From assembly GCF_019175385.1 (NCBI RefSeq), contig NC_083337.1, positions 165,243,713 through 165,307,712 of the forward strand: a stretch of DNA of 64,000 nucleotides, in the 5' to 3' direction. This stretch comes from Lycium barbarum (lineage: Eukaryota > Streptophyta > Magnoliopsida > Solanales > Solanaceae). Each line of letters opens with the position of its first letter. Position 1 is the first letter of the stretch. Made by a program: the position numbers and the translations under genes. Below, piece after piece: positions 33,974 through 46,125 of the stretch. The notes under the pieces were generated by a model. That model made no database searches and was not told the origin of the DNA. It saw only the letters and a list, made by a program, of their open reading frames with translations.

Positions 33974-34886
33974 TTATCTTTAGGCTTTATATATCATAAT
34001 CTTTTATCTCAATTTAGTATTTCTATCTTTTTCAGCACATTAATCTCTCTCCACACATTTTTAAGTAAGGGCAAATGTAAAAACTAATAATTGATATATA
34101 TATATATTGATTTTCTAAACTGACAACTACTTTGGACGAATTTTATTTTTAATAAGGACGACCAAGATAACTCAAGTTAAAAGATGAATTAATGCTATAA
34201 GCTTGGGGTGGTTGCTCACAAATTAAAAAAAATCCCAGATTTATATTCACTTTCATTTGGGAGTATTCTCTTAGAAATTTTAATCAAAAACTTCTTTTAT
34301 GAGGTACTAAAATTGTTGAACCTAATGATTTAGCTGTTAAAATTGAACATCATACTTCCTTTCTAGGACAGAAAGTCACGAATTACATTTAGCAGGAACT
34401 TTCTCCAAAATTTCTTACTATTAGAAGCTAAATCAAAATGTGCCTTTTAAAATTATCCTTTAGAATGGGGACAGGTAATAGCGCAACAAAATTGAAAGTT
34501 CAACACACAACGCCAATTTTAGACTTGTATAGTTTAGAATCTCTTCTCTTCATTTGACTCCATTAACAGAGCTTCAAGCTTAGAAAACGATAAACAAAAT
34601 TAATTCCTGATAGGCGCTTATCTATGTCCACATCAATTGGGCGAATGATAAAGTTTTAAATATTCCAGGCTACATGAATAGACAAGTTGACAACCATGAT
34701 GCATCACTCGTACATTGTCATAATTCATAAATGGGCATGCATGAGACAAATATTGATAAACAAAAAGAGAATTCATTTTCAATAAAGAAGTTGATCGCGG
34801 ACATCAATTGTACACAACAAAATCATTTAAAAATAATTGTAGGCAATTCTATTTAATAAGTATTCAATGATAACCTAAAATAAATA
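33974..34886. other. Inter-unit spacer
   Basis: Collinear with 16380-16475 and 17364-19460 but with internal deletions: the short Helitron-like element and the Stowaway at 17821 are missing. No gene. Confidence 0.6.
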
Positions 34887-35090
34887 CTACATTCGTTTTA
34901 ATTTATGTGTCTTCGTTCGATTGAGCATAAAGTTTAAGTAAGAGAGACTTTTGAATCTTATGATTTTAAACTAAATATATGTGTAATGTACCAAAATACT
35001 CTTAAGCCTTATGGTCTTAACGTGTTAGATAGGATGCTGGAATTTCGAAACAAATTAAAAGAAAAGTAAGATACATAAATTTAAAGAGAA
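34887..35090. mobile_element. Stowaway-like MITE next to the Helitron (unit 4)
   Basis: Orthologue of 19461-19663 and 25799-26002, with TA at both edges. Confidence 0.65.
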
Positions 35091-35119
35091 TAGTAAGTAA
35101 CCTGCTATAATAGACATAA

Positions 35120-37026
35120 GTAGTAAATTGTCCCGTGCTTCACGCAACTTGAGTTAAAACAATCAAATATAATTAGTTGAAACATCTACATATATTATGG
35201 GGTGCTTCTTATTAATCTAAAACTCCTTTGAAATTCCATAAAATGAGTATATAAAAATAAATATATTACACAATACGATAAAATAATATAAGTGAAAAAT
35301 ATACATGAATGAACAAACTAAAACAGAAAAAGAAAATCCAAAAGAAGAATCAATGGTATAAAATAGTTGCAGACTTGTAAATAATTACTTAGTTGGCCAA
35401 TTCAAATGATTTTCACACGTATTAGCATTTCGTTTTCTTCATATTGTTAACAAAATTGTTATTAAATCTTAATTTCTTGTGTTTATTCTTTGACATTCAT
35501 TCCCGTCCCCGTCCCCGTCCCCGTCCCTCTCCCTCTCTCTTTCTCCACCCCCGATGGACCCACTCCTTTTGTGCATTTCTCTTATGGTTTCTATAAATAT
35601 TCATGACATTTTTCGAAAAAGTGAATCGCAATACTGATTGGGTTATTCACGAAGTATTGCATTTTTTAATTTAGTATTAGTCATCGTTCTCATGCTTTAG
35701 CTGAAGAAGGAGAAGTGTGTCGAAATTGTTTCAAAGGTTTTACAAAGCGCGCAGACATTAATATACATATTAATTAAAAAATAAAAACAAATTGTTAGAC
35801 ATAGGAAAAAAAATTGAAAAATCATTATGTGATATCCACCTTAGTACATTAGTTTGAAAATTAGTTGAAGGAAAAAGATGAAAGCAAAAGACAATCTATT
35901 AGTTGTTGAAGGAAAAATCTTTATGTGGGATCCATCGTAGTACATTAGTTGAGAATTAGTTGTTGAAGGAAAAAGATGAAAGCAAAAGATAATCTATTTT
36001 TTTTTCTTTTATCTTTTGATAGCATGATTTTAATGTTGCGCATCAAATAAAATGGGAAAATAGTTTGTAAAAGTCTAAAAAAGTTCATCAGTCAAATTTG
36101 ACAAACTATCATTTACCAGAAAAATTTCATTTCTATTTTACATTGATATAGCTACTCCACCAACATTACAAAAATATTTTTCTAAAGGATTAGTGCAGCT
36201 GATCATAACAAAATTGGGGCAGATCGTAAAGAAATATGTACACAACTACAATCAAATAGATATATAACAATTAAAGAACTTTAAACAAAACTAATTGAGT
36301 CCAACTCCTTGAATAATGTTATTAGTTGTCAATATTGATCTATAAATACATGTTCGTCTATATAAATATTGATTTAGACCAACCCGATAGAAATGATGGA
36401 GAACACAATCATACAATGCTTTTTTGACAGTAAGATGAAATACATACACTTGATAGAATAGAAGAAATACTAGTTTTGCTGAGAATCCAAGAGGCTTTAG
36501 ATCCTGCAAGACAAAATAGTAGAAATTGGCATTGCTTAGTCACATTTGCTAATTCTAATCATAGTTTTACCTAAAAAAAAAAAAAACTTAAATTTGTGCT
36601 TAGGAGAAAATATACTCATATACTACATAGATTGGACAAAAGATGTGCTTGCCAAGCAGTTATGCACTAATCAACTTATGGTGGTTGAATTTATAGTATT
36701 GTGTTTAAAGGTTACATTTGAGGAAGTAAATAGTGGGAGTTTAGTAGGCAAGTAAATACTACAAGTGGGAGGGAGAAAAAGAAGTACACAATGGCAATTT
36801 AAGATGGCAAGTCAATACTACAAGATGGCTCACACGCTAGAGAAAAATGTTAATTAGGAAGAAATTAATAAGTGACTTTTGAACATTTTAATACATTATT
36901 ATTTATAGCACATAAATGGGAAAATAGAGAAAATTTCAAAATAAATGAGTAAAAAAATAAATAAAAATGTAGAGATGTGTCACGTCACCTTTTCGCGTTA
37001 GCTTTATATTATATATAGAATGTAGA
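35120..37026 (-). mobile_element. Nonautonomous Helitron (unit 4)
   Basis: Orthologue of 26032-27934, 1,907 bp. The terminal CTAG has become CTAC (+ strand GTAG at 35120) and the hairpin is mutated (GTGCTTCACGCAA), so it is probably immobile. The 5' end TCTACATTCTATATATAATA is intact. The flank TTACTATGATGG continues as in unit 1. Confidence 0.85.
35501..35528. repeat. CCCCGT hexanucleotide minisatellite (unit 4)
   Basis: About 5 units, the shortest of the three alleles. Confidence 0.8.
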
Positions 37027-37869
37027 TTACTATGATGGTGTAAAATTTATGATAGTATTAGTATATATAAATTTAACGAGAAGTTTAGTCAAAAGCAAAA
37101 CTTTCTTTTGGGTAGCTTCGAAAAGTTTTACCATGATAGAAGCTCAACCAATAAATATTACGTGAGGGCCCATTATATTTTCGCCACATGGATATGTGGC
37201 ACCACTTATATATTTAAAGCTATAAAATAAAACAAAGAAGAAAGAGAATGTGAAGTTCTGAACCAAATTAAAAGTGGATTGTTAGGTCCACAGAAAATTG
37301 AGTTAATAAATTATAAAAAAATGCATTGTAAGTAAGTGGATTGTGGGGTTCACTTTTTTATTAGCTTTGCGATGCTCATTTCCACCAAAGTATTGGACGT
37401 TTCTCTTCTTCAAGAAAACTTGGTTCTTCCTTTTAAGTTCTAAGCCTATTCATTTTATTCTATTCAGCTATTAAAATCACATATTCAACTATTAAAATTA
37501 AATTTACAAATTCTTTGAAAATTGGTGCTCAAATCTTTATTGACAACTTGGTGCCCTGCTAATGCTAAGAAAAAAAAAATTAACATCCTTGTTGATGTTA
37601 CAAAATAAGGTTCATTAATGAGAAACTTCTCTTTTTTCCAAAATTTGAAATTTTGGCAAGAGAAGGTGGTTGTACAGATCCAAACAATGATAAAAAGAAA
37701 AGGATGACAAAAAGTTGATAGATTTATTACATTTAGAGCGCAAAGCTTGCTGCTCTAGAAAAAAGAATAAGAAAGTTGATAGATTTATTACATTTAGAGT
37801 AGAAAGTTTCTTGTTCTTAAGAATAACTTTGGTGTCCCTTTTGAGAAAGAAATTTTTGGTACTGGTGTG

Positions 37870-37915
37870 TGACAGAGGCGGACCTACATGGAAGTGCACT
37901 CTCACTCTTCAAAAA

Positions 37916-37985
<70 letters not shown>

Positions 37986-38443
37986 TCTCACTCTTCAAAA
38001 AAAATTTATATATATATATATGCATATACTTTGAGAAATTAATATATATTTATTTGTGCACTCTAACAAACGAAAGTATCTTTGGGGCATGTTGGTTGCA
38101 ACTGTTGCTTCCCTTATATGTCACCTTAAATCGAACCCGAATATAACTTTTAATTATTTTTTGAGCCTAAATGAGCTCGCCCAGATTTGAACCTGCACAG
38201 TCACCACATGTTGCACAGCCTTAACCACTAAGCTATCTCTTTCATTTGCATCATTGTGTTAAATTTTATTTATTACACATATTTGACCTATTTACTTGTA
38301 TTTTCGTCAGTGCTACGCTATTTAGTGACCGGTTCGACACGGTATTATTCCTCAATCATCATTAAAATTTTTGTTGGCGTTTATATTAAGATAATAGTGG
38401 CCCCGGCATCTTAAAATCCTAGTCCGCCTAGTCCGCTTGTGGG
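37870..38443. mobile_element. Insertion nested in the Mutator-like element, with tRNA-like SINE boxes
   Basis: Absent from the sister element in unit 3. It begins near CAGAGGCGGACCTACATGG and ends near CCTAGTCCGCTTGTG, so GGCGGAC / GTCCGC occur at the two ends in opposite sense. It includes a 64-bp (TA)n tract (37920-37983). On the - strand, 38165-38255 has an A-box-like TAGCTTAGTGG and a B-box-like GGTTCAAATCTGG, as in a tRNA-derived SINE. Confidence 0.55.
37920..37983. repeat. (TA)n microsatellite
   Basis: 32 uninterrupted TA units, with a second shorter tract at about 38007-38021. Any open frame across this region is low-complexity. Confidence 0.9.
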
Positions 38444-38751
38444 TGTATTTTTGGTTAGGTGTGATTAGCAAAGGAGGGAAAATGACTTTTTGTTCCCTCC
38501 ATTTCTTTTGTAATATGCATTATTTTGTCATCTTTTGTTTTCACTAGTTCATTTGTAAAGATGGCACACATATCCATGTGGCAAAAATGTAATAGACCCT
38601 CACACAGTTTTTGTTGGTTGAGCCTCTGCCTTGGTAAAATTTTTCGTCAGCTTTACACATTGGTCTAACTTCCCACCTATATATGATCCAAACGTTCTCT
38701 AAATTTTCTCATCAACTAACAAAACATTTCATCAACAGTTGAGGATATAAT

Positions 38752-41224
38752 ATGAATATGGAAGCAATAACCAAAATCTTGCTCATTTCTTTGCTTTTCC
38801 TTTCAAGTGCATTTTTTGCGAGATCTGGAGAAATTGGTACGTTAAAAGTATCTAAAATAGAACCTCCAATTTTTTTTCAATTCTGCTTGTTTGATTTTAG
38901 CTCGTGCATGGCGGCCTTCCATTTTTGGATACAACTTATATATACCAACAGTCTAAATAATTTTAATTTGCACTATTAATGTACTTTAATTTGTATTATT
39001 TTTTAGGCTACTAGTGCAGACTTTTTATATATGACGGTTACATTTAATTATCTTTTAATGTGAGTTGATAACGTAAAAATTCAGTGTATTTATAAAGCTT
39101 TGATTTTCCTATGTTTGGGCAATTGTAGAGAATGAGTTTAGTTACGATGAAAACGCGAAGAATGGACCAGCTAACTAGGGCGATATTCATCCAAATGAAT
39201 GGGGCACTTGTAAAAATGGAACAATGCAGTCTCCAATTGATCTTCTTAACAAAAATGTTGAAGTTGTATCTAATTTAGGAATACTTCAAAGATACTACAA
39301 ACCATCGAAGGCCACTCTCTTAAACAGAGGCCATGATTTAATGGTACGTTAATTGAAATTGTGGATCAATACTACTAATAATTAAAAGTTTGAAACAACT
39401 TTCTGATGAGTGATTAATAATTGATAAATGCAGTTGAGATGGGATATGGAGCATACTCGAAGATAAATGGAATTCAATATCAACTCAAACAAGTTCATTG
39501 ACACACACCTTCTGAACATACTATAGATGGTAAAATTTATACTCACCAGCTTACATATACTACTAGAAACATAGGTTTTTTCCACCGATATTTAGTCAAA
39601 ATTTGTGTTATGAAACATGATTTTCGCATCTCATTCCCACCGAACCAACTCATTGGGAAAACTCATAATGGGAACAGGTTTCCATTGAAACGTTGGGAAA
39701 CTTCCTAATTTTTCCGTATGAAAACACTAGTAATATAGTAATATTTAGTTTTTTCCCACCAACATTCAATGAGAATAGCCACTGAACTTCAGCGGGAGAT
39801 TTCAATGAGAGCATAGTGATTTACTTAGTAGATATTCATAGAGTTAACTTATATGCAGACGGTGTATTAGAAATGTAATTTAAAATGTAGGTTGCTTGTC
39901 TTATTTGGTAGGTCTCTTATAGTTAATTCACGAAAATAAATGTTATTGTCTGATTCATGAATGTCAATTAAACGCCACAAAGGGGAATAACTAATTCAGA
40001 AAAATTGAGTTGAAACTTAGATGAAATCATCAAAAATATGAAAAGTAAATGAACGTACACACAGAGGAAAAATTATCATTATTTACTCACTTATCTGTAC
40101 ATTCTCAACCATATAAAAAATGTTAAAATTTTGAAAATAGCTGTATGTTTTACATAATTTTTTAAGATAGTACTTTTGGGGGCCTTTAGTATCGGGGCCC
40201 TAATGGCAAGGATTGGAAGAATTATTGGCACAAAGTTTCTAACCTCCATCACTCCATATGTGTCTTTTTAAACCTTAATCTAATTTTCTTTTGTAACTTT
40301 GGTTGTTTTAATTCTTTATATTTGCATTAGGAATTCATACATACCAACAAATTAAATGCAGGTATGATATGGAGGGTCATTTAGTACATGAAACGCACGA
40401 TGGAAAGAAGATTGCTGTCATTCGATTCGTCTACAAGATTGGATTATGCCCTGATTTGTTTCTATCCATAGTAAACACAAATTTGTTTTGTAACACTATC
40501 AATATAATTTGATCGGTCTTATTTTTCAGATTCTTAATTATTTACATCTAATCACAGATAGAGAAGGATTTAAGAGCTCTTGCTGATAAAAAAGATGCAT
40601 AAAGACACATTGGAATAATTGATCCCGGTGCACTAAGCTCCCGCAATGCGCGGGGTCCGCGAAAGGCCGGACCACAAGGGTCTATTGTACGCAACCTTAC
40701 CTTGCATTTCTGCAAGAGGCTGTTTCCACGGCTCGAACCCGTGACCTCCTGGTCACATGGCAGCAACTTTACCAGTTACGCCAAGGCTTCCCTTCATTGA
40801 AATAATTGATCCAAATCTAATAAAATTGGACGGCCAAAAATATTACAGATATAATGGCTCCCTAACAACAACACCTTGCCCAGAAGAGGTTGTCTGGACT
40901 ATTGGTGGAAAGGTATGTAATCAATTCGCCCATCTTTTTATTAGGAAATTTAACACACGATTAAGAAATTGAAATTAGCTAGCAACTTCATTGCTAATCC
41001 GTCATTAAATTGCTCGTAGATAATATAATTTTTTAATTATTCAGGTTAATCCGTCGCTAACTAGGATTACGACAAATTTTTCTGTTTAGCTACAGAGAAG
41101 TTGTCCCTGGCTAATATAAATACTTTCATTTTGGTTTAATTATTGTCATTTTGCCTTTTCAATTTCCCAGGTTAAAACTGTAACGAGAAGACAAATGAAA
41201 TTGCTTCGAGATGCTGTTCATGAT
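38752..41224 (+). pseudogene. Alpha-carbonic anhydrase copy 4, pseudogene without last exon
   Basis: Exon-like blocks: 38752-38836, 39129-39343, 39434-39536, 40362-40470, 40558-40912 (split by a SINE), 41171-41224. Lesions: TAG for the Trp in PANWG (exon 2), a one-base deletion at the start of exon 3 (GGGATATGG), TGA for the Trp between zinc ligands H124 and H126, loss of the exon 3 donor (AAAATTTAT for AAAAGGTAT), TAA in exon 5, and a 170-bp SINE in exon 5. Exon 7 is absent: intron 6 runs at about 41461 into sequence from the upstream region of a type-B gene. The promoter carries the Mutator-like insertion. TATA box CTATATATG is at 38677-38685. Confidence 0.94.
40626..40795 (-). mobile_element. 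TS-type SINE inserted in exon 5 of CA copy 4
   Basis: On the - strand the element starts GAAGGGAAGCCTTGGCGTAA, with A box TGGCGTAACTGG and B box GGTTCGAGCCG, and ends TTAGTGCACCG. It is flanked by a 17-bp target duplication (40609-40625 and 40796-40812, one mismatch) that is CA coding sequence (ATTGGAATAATTGATCC). It is less diverged than the copies at 825 and 56256. Confidence 0.95.
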
Positions 41225-41849
41225 GTGAGTTCCTTACGCCCATAATTTTAGCAATATGATCTTCTTTCTAATTATATTATCATCTCTTAGAGAGGATATG
41301 TTCATGACGTGGACATAAAAAAATTGTTTTTTTTCAACTTTTTTTCTTTTAAAAACTTATTTGGTTATATATTGTGTCCATTCACTTCAAACTTGAATAC
41401 TTTTCCAAGTAAAATGCACGTTTAACTTCAACTTTCAAATATCATTTTTCAATTTAACTTCTCTATATTGGTAGCTAAAGCCCTTTGATCAACAGCAGCA
41501 AGGTGACAAAAACCCTTTCTAGATTTTTCTTGGTATTTTTTCATTAACGAAACTCCTCTTTTGTTAGAGGGATCTAGTTATATATATTAAAATTAAAACA
41601 AATTAAAAATTCAATTTGCATATCCTTGTATCATCTGTCTCGTCCTTGATATATCTTAGACTCATCCAAAATTCAAATAACACGATAATACGAAATATAT
41701 AGAAATAAATAACACACAATCCCTGATTCGGACGTACATATATAGATTCCTACTTGGCGGGGTTAATTTTTCATTACGGAAAGTCAAAATATAAAAAAGT
41801 AGAAACACAAAGACGTTGATGAAATTCAAGTATATATATATATATATAG
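41225..41849. other. Chimeric segment: copy 4 intron 6 fused to type-B upstream DNA
   Basis: Up to about 41460 it matches intron 6 of copies 2 and 3. From about 41461 (CTCTATATTGGTAGCTAAAGCCC) it matches 60215 onward, upstream of copy 7. Both parents share a TCTATATTGGT / TCCACATTGGT-like word, so the fusion may have used short homology. GGCGGGGTTAATTTTTCATT at 41757 recurs at 46131, upstream of copy 5. Confidence 0.75.
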
Positions 41850-44768
41850 GTTTTGCTAACCTACGACATGAAGGTTGTAGAATAGCAATGTACCACTTTT
41901 TGATTCACCAAATTACCACTGCCAGACAATTAAAACATAGAAAGCTTGAGGGCTTTCTGACTTTTTACAAAAACTGAACCCACTTTCCCTTTCTTTTTTC
42001 ATTTTCCTTCTCTCCTTGTCAATGGAGAAACTGATGCAATTGGACTATACATCAATTCTATGAAATTTCAATGGGATTATTTTTGTTGAGCATCTTGTCA
42101 ACTTCGGAAAACAAACAATTGCAGGGATGTAGACAGCCTATTTGATTCCATGAAATCATACCCTAATTTATAAATAATATAAAGTTAGGTATAGTCAATC
42201 CTAAATGGTACCTCTCTATGGCGAAGGATTCTATTTATCTTTTTTTCTCTTATTTTTTGCAATTTTTTCCTCCTTCATCCTACTAGTTTAGCTTATATTA
42301 AATTTTTTAAAAATCAAAAAGTCTCTTTCCTTCATAATTATTTTTATTAAATTGAGAAATTAATACGTATTAATGACTATGTTTTTCACCTTCTCTTGTA
42401 TTCTACAGATTTTGGCCATTTTTACCATTCATGTGTCAACCATTTTAATCTTCAATTAAATTGAACAATTAATACACATTAATGGGTTAGGTCTTTTCCA
42501 CAGAAAAAAAGTTTACGTTTTTTTTTTTGGTCTTCTTTCGCTATTTGTATGGGCATAAAGAACAAGGCTACATATATTCTTTGCAATCATCCTGTGGCGG
42601 AAGGCAGCAATATGAAAAAGATATATTAGCAGAGAAAAGATATTCTACTTATAGCATTCTGTCGAGTTTTTGTTGTTTTATCTTCTCTTGTAGAGTTGCA
42701 GTTAATAGAAAAAATCGCAGCAATAAGTATAAACGATTATCATTTATCATTTTTGCTAATTGTTTGTAGCACAGATACAAAATAAAGCTATTAAGTTGTA
42801 TGCTAAATTGACTAGAATTTATTTATCCCTCTTACACTCCAAGCCTGAACTATATATCAACACTACCATTTGCTTCCATCATAGATAACTTTCAATTATG
42901 TCCCTTCAAATTCATCTTTAGGCTACACCAGATAAGTTTTTAGATCTGTATTATATGTTTATAAATGTATAATCTATATTTTGTTGATTATTTTAGTATT
43001 AATTATTCTTATTGATACCATGTGCGCAGTATGTCCCCTTCAGTAACAAAATTTCAATTGTTTTACCATTTGTGTCGCAAGAGCATTAGGAGGTGGGCTT
43101 CCAAATAACTTTTGTTTCTAAGTTCGTAATTCATTTGTACGAGAAAATTCATCTTTTCAACATACATTACACATATCTGCTATTACATGCCAAATTTATA
43201 AATTAAAACAACTATATTTTGAAGCCTTTTCTTTTACATAAAAAATGAGGAATTGTATCTAAATTATTAACTTGCTGAATTTAGAAGGTGACGTGACACA
43301 TTTCTTAAATCAGAAAACACAATTATCATTTTTTCTCTTCTTACTTTTTAAAACTCAAAAGTCTTTAAATATTTTGCTTCTTTTCCCCTTCTTCCTCAAT
43401 CAATGTGACTAACGTTTTAAACTTGCTAATAAAAGCAACATATTTCTCCTCTTCCTCGTTTCTCCTTTATTTTTGTATTTCTTACTCAATGTTCTAACTT
43501 CCATTTAATGCTTTTATGTGTTTTAATATCATAAGGAATTTTAAGAAATTTTGATAGGCATCAAAGTAGTGGCTTTACTATTAAGAGTGGAATGTGCTTA
43601 TAGCATGCATTTGTTTTCTCCTTTTGTTGTTAATCAAAAGAAACTTTTCATTTTTAACTTTGTGCTTATGGCACTGTAATTTTTTGTGATTTTAGTTTTA
43701 TTTTATTTATTTTTGCTTTAGGTTTATGTGTTCAGAGAGAGAGATTCACGGTTAACAAACTCGAGAATTTTAAAAAAATTTAGGCATGCCTTAAAATAAT
43801 TGTGTTAATCATTATTGAGAGTAGGACTATTTTCAAAGTATACTTTATTTTCCTTTTAGTTAATCAGCAGGTAATTTTTGTTACTTCTCTTGTTTTTTTT
43901 TTTTTTTATTTTAACTTTGTGCTCTTCAGGTTGTAATTTTTTTAGAATTTTGATTTTCCTTATTTTTGTATAAAGCCGATGCTCTCATAGAGAAATTTGA
44001 GGTCAACAAAAAATGTATTTTGTTCTAATTTCTTACTTAGTAAATCTACATTTTTTTATGCTTATTAGCACGTTCCTTTTACTTTTTATGCATACGTATT
44101 GTAACATTTTATTCCTTGGTAGAAATAATTTAAAATAAATAAATTTAGGGATTACTACCTATGTCTTTTATTTTACTTTTCTACTTCAATTTTTGTTTTT
44201 TGTATTTTTTTCCATTAAATCTATGATTCTTTTTTTGTAAGAGAACATTTTTCACGACCGCGCGAAGTGCGGACAAGTACACTAATTTATAAATAAACTG
44301 CAACTTTAAAAACTCATTCGTTGTTGTCCATTTCCCTTCATCCTCTCATTTTCTATTTTTTTTTTGTCCTTTTTTATACCGCTCATAATTCCTCCTCTTA
44401 TTTTCTCTTTTTCTTCCTTCTTTAAGTCTTTTCCCTTCTCAATAATTTTTTTCATTTTCTCTGGGTATTAAACAATATATTGGTGAAATCTAAAACTAAA
44501 CTAGATCCTTGCAGTTATATATATTTACAAATACAATGGAACGCACAATACTAAATTGGAAAGGAAATTGTAAGCTTCATCAAAAGGAAACGAGAAAGAA
44601 ATTGAGGGCGTCAAACAAGTAACAGGAGGGAAAGATCCTATTTACTTTGAAAAAGACAGAAAAGCCCTCAAACATCCTATGTTTTAATTGGCTGGCAGGG
44701 GTAATTTGGTGAATCAAAAAGTGGGAACATTGCTATCCCACAACCTTCATATTGTAGGTTAGCAAAAC
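41850..44768. mobile_element. TIR transposon with about 120-bp inverted ends, split by a Helitron
   Basis: The left end GTTTTGCTAACCTACGACAT and the right end, inverted, GTTTTGCTAACCTACAATAT continue as matched inverted repeats for about 120 bp (41850-41969 and 44648-44768). Both include CACTTTTTGATTCACCAAAT. It lies in an array flank whose counterpart at 46200 lacks it. The target duplication is unclear because AT microsatellites abut both sides. Its own class is unknown, and a Helitron occupies most of the interior. Confidence 0.75.
42156..44285 (+). mobile_element. Helitron nested in the TIR element
   Basis: The 3' end is clear: CCGCGCGAAGTGCGG hairpin, then ACAAGTACACTAA before T (44285/44286). 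The 5' end is placed at TC after A (42155/42156) because the next 90 bp (AATATAAAGTTAGG ... GGATTCTATTTATC) resemble the 5' region of the Helitron in copy 6. The interior has three imperfect repeats around TTTAACTTTGTGCTT / TTTATGTGTTCAGAGAGA. No Rep/helicase frame. Confidence 0.75.
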
Positions 44769-44780
44769 TCTCTCTCTTTC

Positions 44781-44819
<39 letters not shown>

Positions 44820-45251
44820 TTAAAAAAATACCTATTACCTATCTACATTGTGTATTGTATTAGCAAAAGGTTGTCACGTGAGACCCCTTGAATAAAGGCG
44901 CTCCGCCACTTCGTGAAGATCAATTAAGGTTTTAAAACACTCCATGCGACATGAATAGAAAACCATAATTAATGAATCAGTCATAAATTGGCATGCAAGT
45001 GACGCGAGAAATAAAAAGAGAATTTACTTGAAAAAGAAACTATCGTCGTGGTCTTTAATTAATGCATTGAATTTCAAAATAGAGTCCTTGGTCTTTTTAT
45101 TGTCTTATTTTACATATTAAAGTCTCCTGAAATAGTACGATGCTTCAAGCCACTTGAATTAAATGTAGAAATTTGGCACGAGAAGTTTAGTCAAAAGCAA
45201 CTTCTGTTTAGCCAGCTTCACATTACCTTACTCTTCCTAGATAATAGTCCA
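44769..45251 (+). promoter_or_regulatory. Fossil type-B CA promoter without a gene
   Basis: Collinear with 46230-46765 upstream of copy 5, including GGCACGAGAAGTTTAGTCAA, AGCAACTTCTGTTTAGCCAG and CACATTACCTTACTCTTCC, but the TATA box is mutated to CTAGATAATAG. At 45252 it stops at a Helitron-like end. No CA exon follows before the next unit begins at about 46126. Confidence 0.75.
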
Positions 45252-46125
45252 CTAGTATTGGTAGCCGCGCGATGCTTGAATAATATTGAAAAAATATATT
45301 AATGAAAATTGTCATCTGACTTATAGTACATTGGATCATATTACTCTAACAAAAATTCAATTATCATCTTATTTTTTAATATAATGCAATATACAGACTA
45401 ACAAAATCTTTATGAAATTAGAAAAGACATATTATGTAAGAGCTTGAATATCTTGTTAGTTCTTTAATATAGATTTTCTTTGACTCTCTTAATAATAATT
45501 TTATTTAATTTTGGTCAAAATTATAGCATCATTTTTTTGGGTGAAATAATTTTCTCCCTCTAATTTTGCTTTAAAAGTCGAACACTCTCCCCCGACTTTG
45601 AACAACGACATTCCCCGCCTCACCTCCTACATGTCAATTAATTTTGAAGTAACTTTTTTCGCTTTGACTTGTTAACATTTTTCTTGTTTTAGTTTTAAAA
45701 TATTAGGTTTTTTTTTTTTAACCATTAGCAAGAACTTGTTTCAATCGCATATCATAAGAAATTCGGGCAACTTTCTCAAATAGAATATCCAACAGTACCG
45801 AACATATATTATGGACTTAACTATACTTACAGAATAAATAAAGTAAATATCAAAACTAATTTTTTAACACATACAATTTTGATAATTGAGCCTAATAACA
45901 TTTTAATTAGAAAATTTATTCGTGTAAGTAATTTTGATAATAATAACCAATACTCAAAAGTTCATTTACTTAATTGAGAATAAAAGAGAACAAAAACCTT
46001 TTAAACATATATTTAATATTTAATGCATGTAATATAAGAGAATAATTATTATAAATAAAGATAATTTTTATAACAATTCCTTAATGATACAATATTATAC
46101 TTTAAATGAATTTATCCATGGAACT
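45252..46125. mobile_element. Insertion replacing a type-B gene body, Helitron candidate
   Basis: Begins CTAGTATTGGTAGCCGCGCG immediately after an A. On the - strand this reads GCGCGGCTACCAATACTAG, a Helitron-like 3' end. In copy 5 the uninterrupted sequence is GTCCA|TACG, an A/T site. The far end is not recognisable and no CA sequence resumes, so part was lost by deletion or recombination. AT-rich, no coding signal. Confidence 0.5.

Larger units (their letters stand above)
37120..38645. mobile_element. Mutator-like element in the promoter of CA copy 4, with nested insertion
   Basis: Orthologue of 28027-28915 at the same promoter position, flanked by GGTAGCTTC (37111-37119) and GTCAGCTTT (38646-38654). 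It is longer because about 570 bp (roughly 37870-38443) are inserted. Confidence 0.85.

Noticed and set aside
37715..38146. 143-codon + strand frame
   Set aside because: Its middle is a translated (TA)n microsatellite (YIYIYI) inside transposon sequence; no domain or conservation.
40548..40766. 72-codon - strand frame with Cys/Pro-rich product
   Set aside because: It is the translated SINE in exon 5 of copy 4, not a gene.
43600..44280. CRISPR-like or structured direct repeats
   Set aside because: Three imperfect, long, AT-rich repeats inside a plant Helitron; no short regular repeats or spacers.
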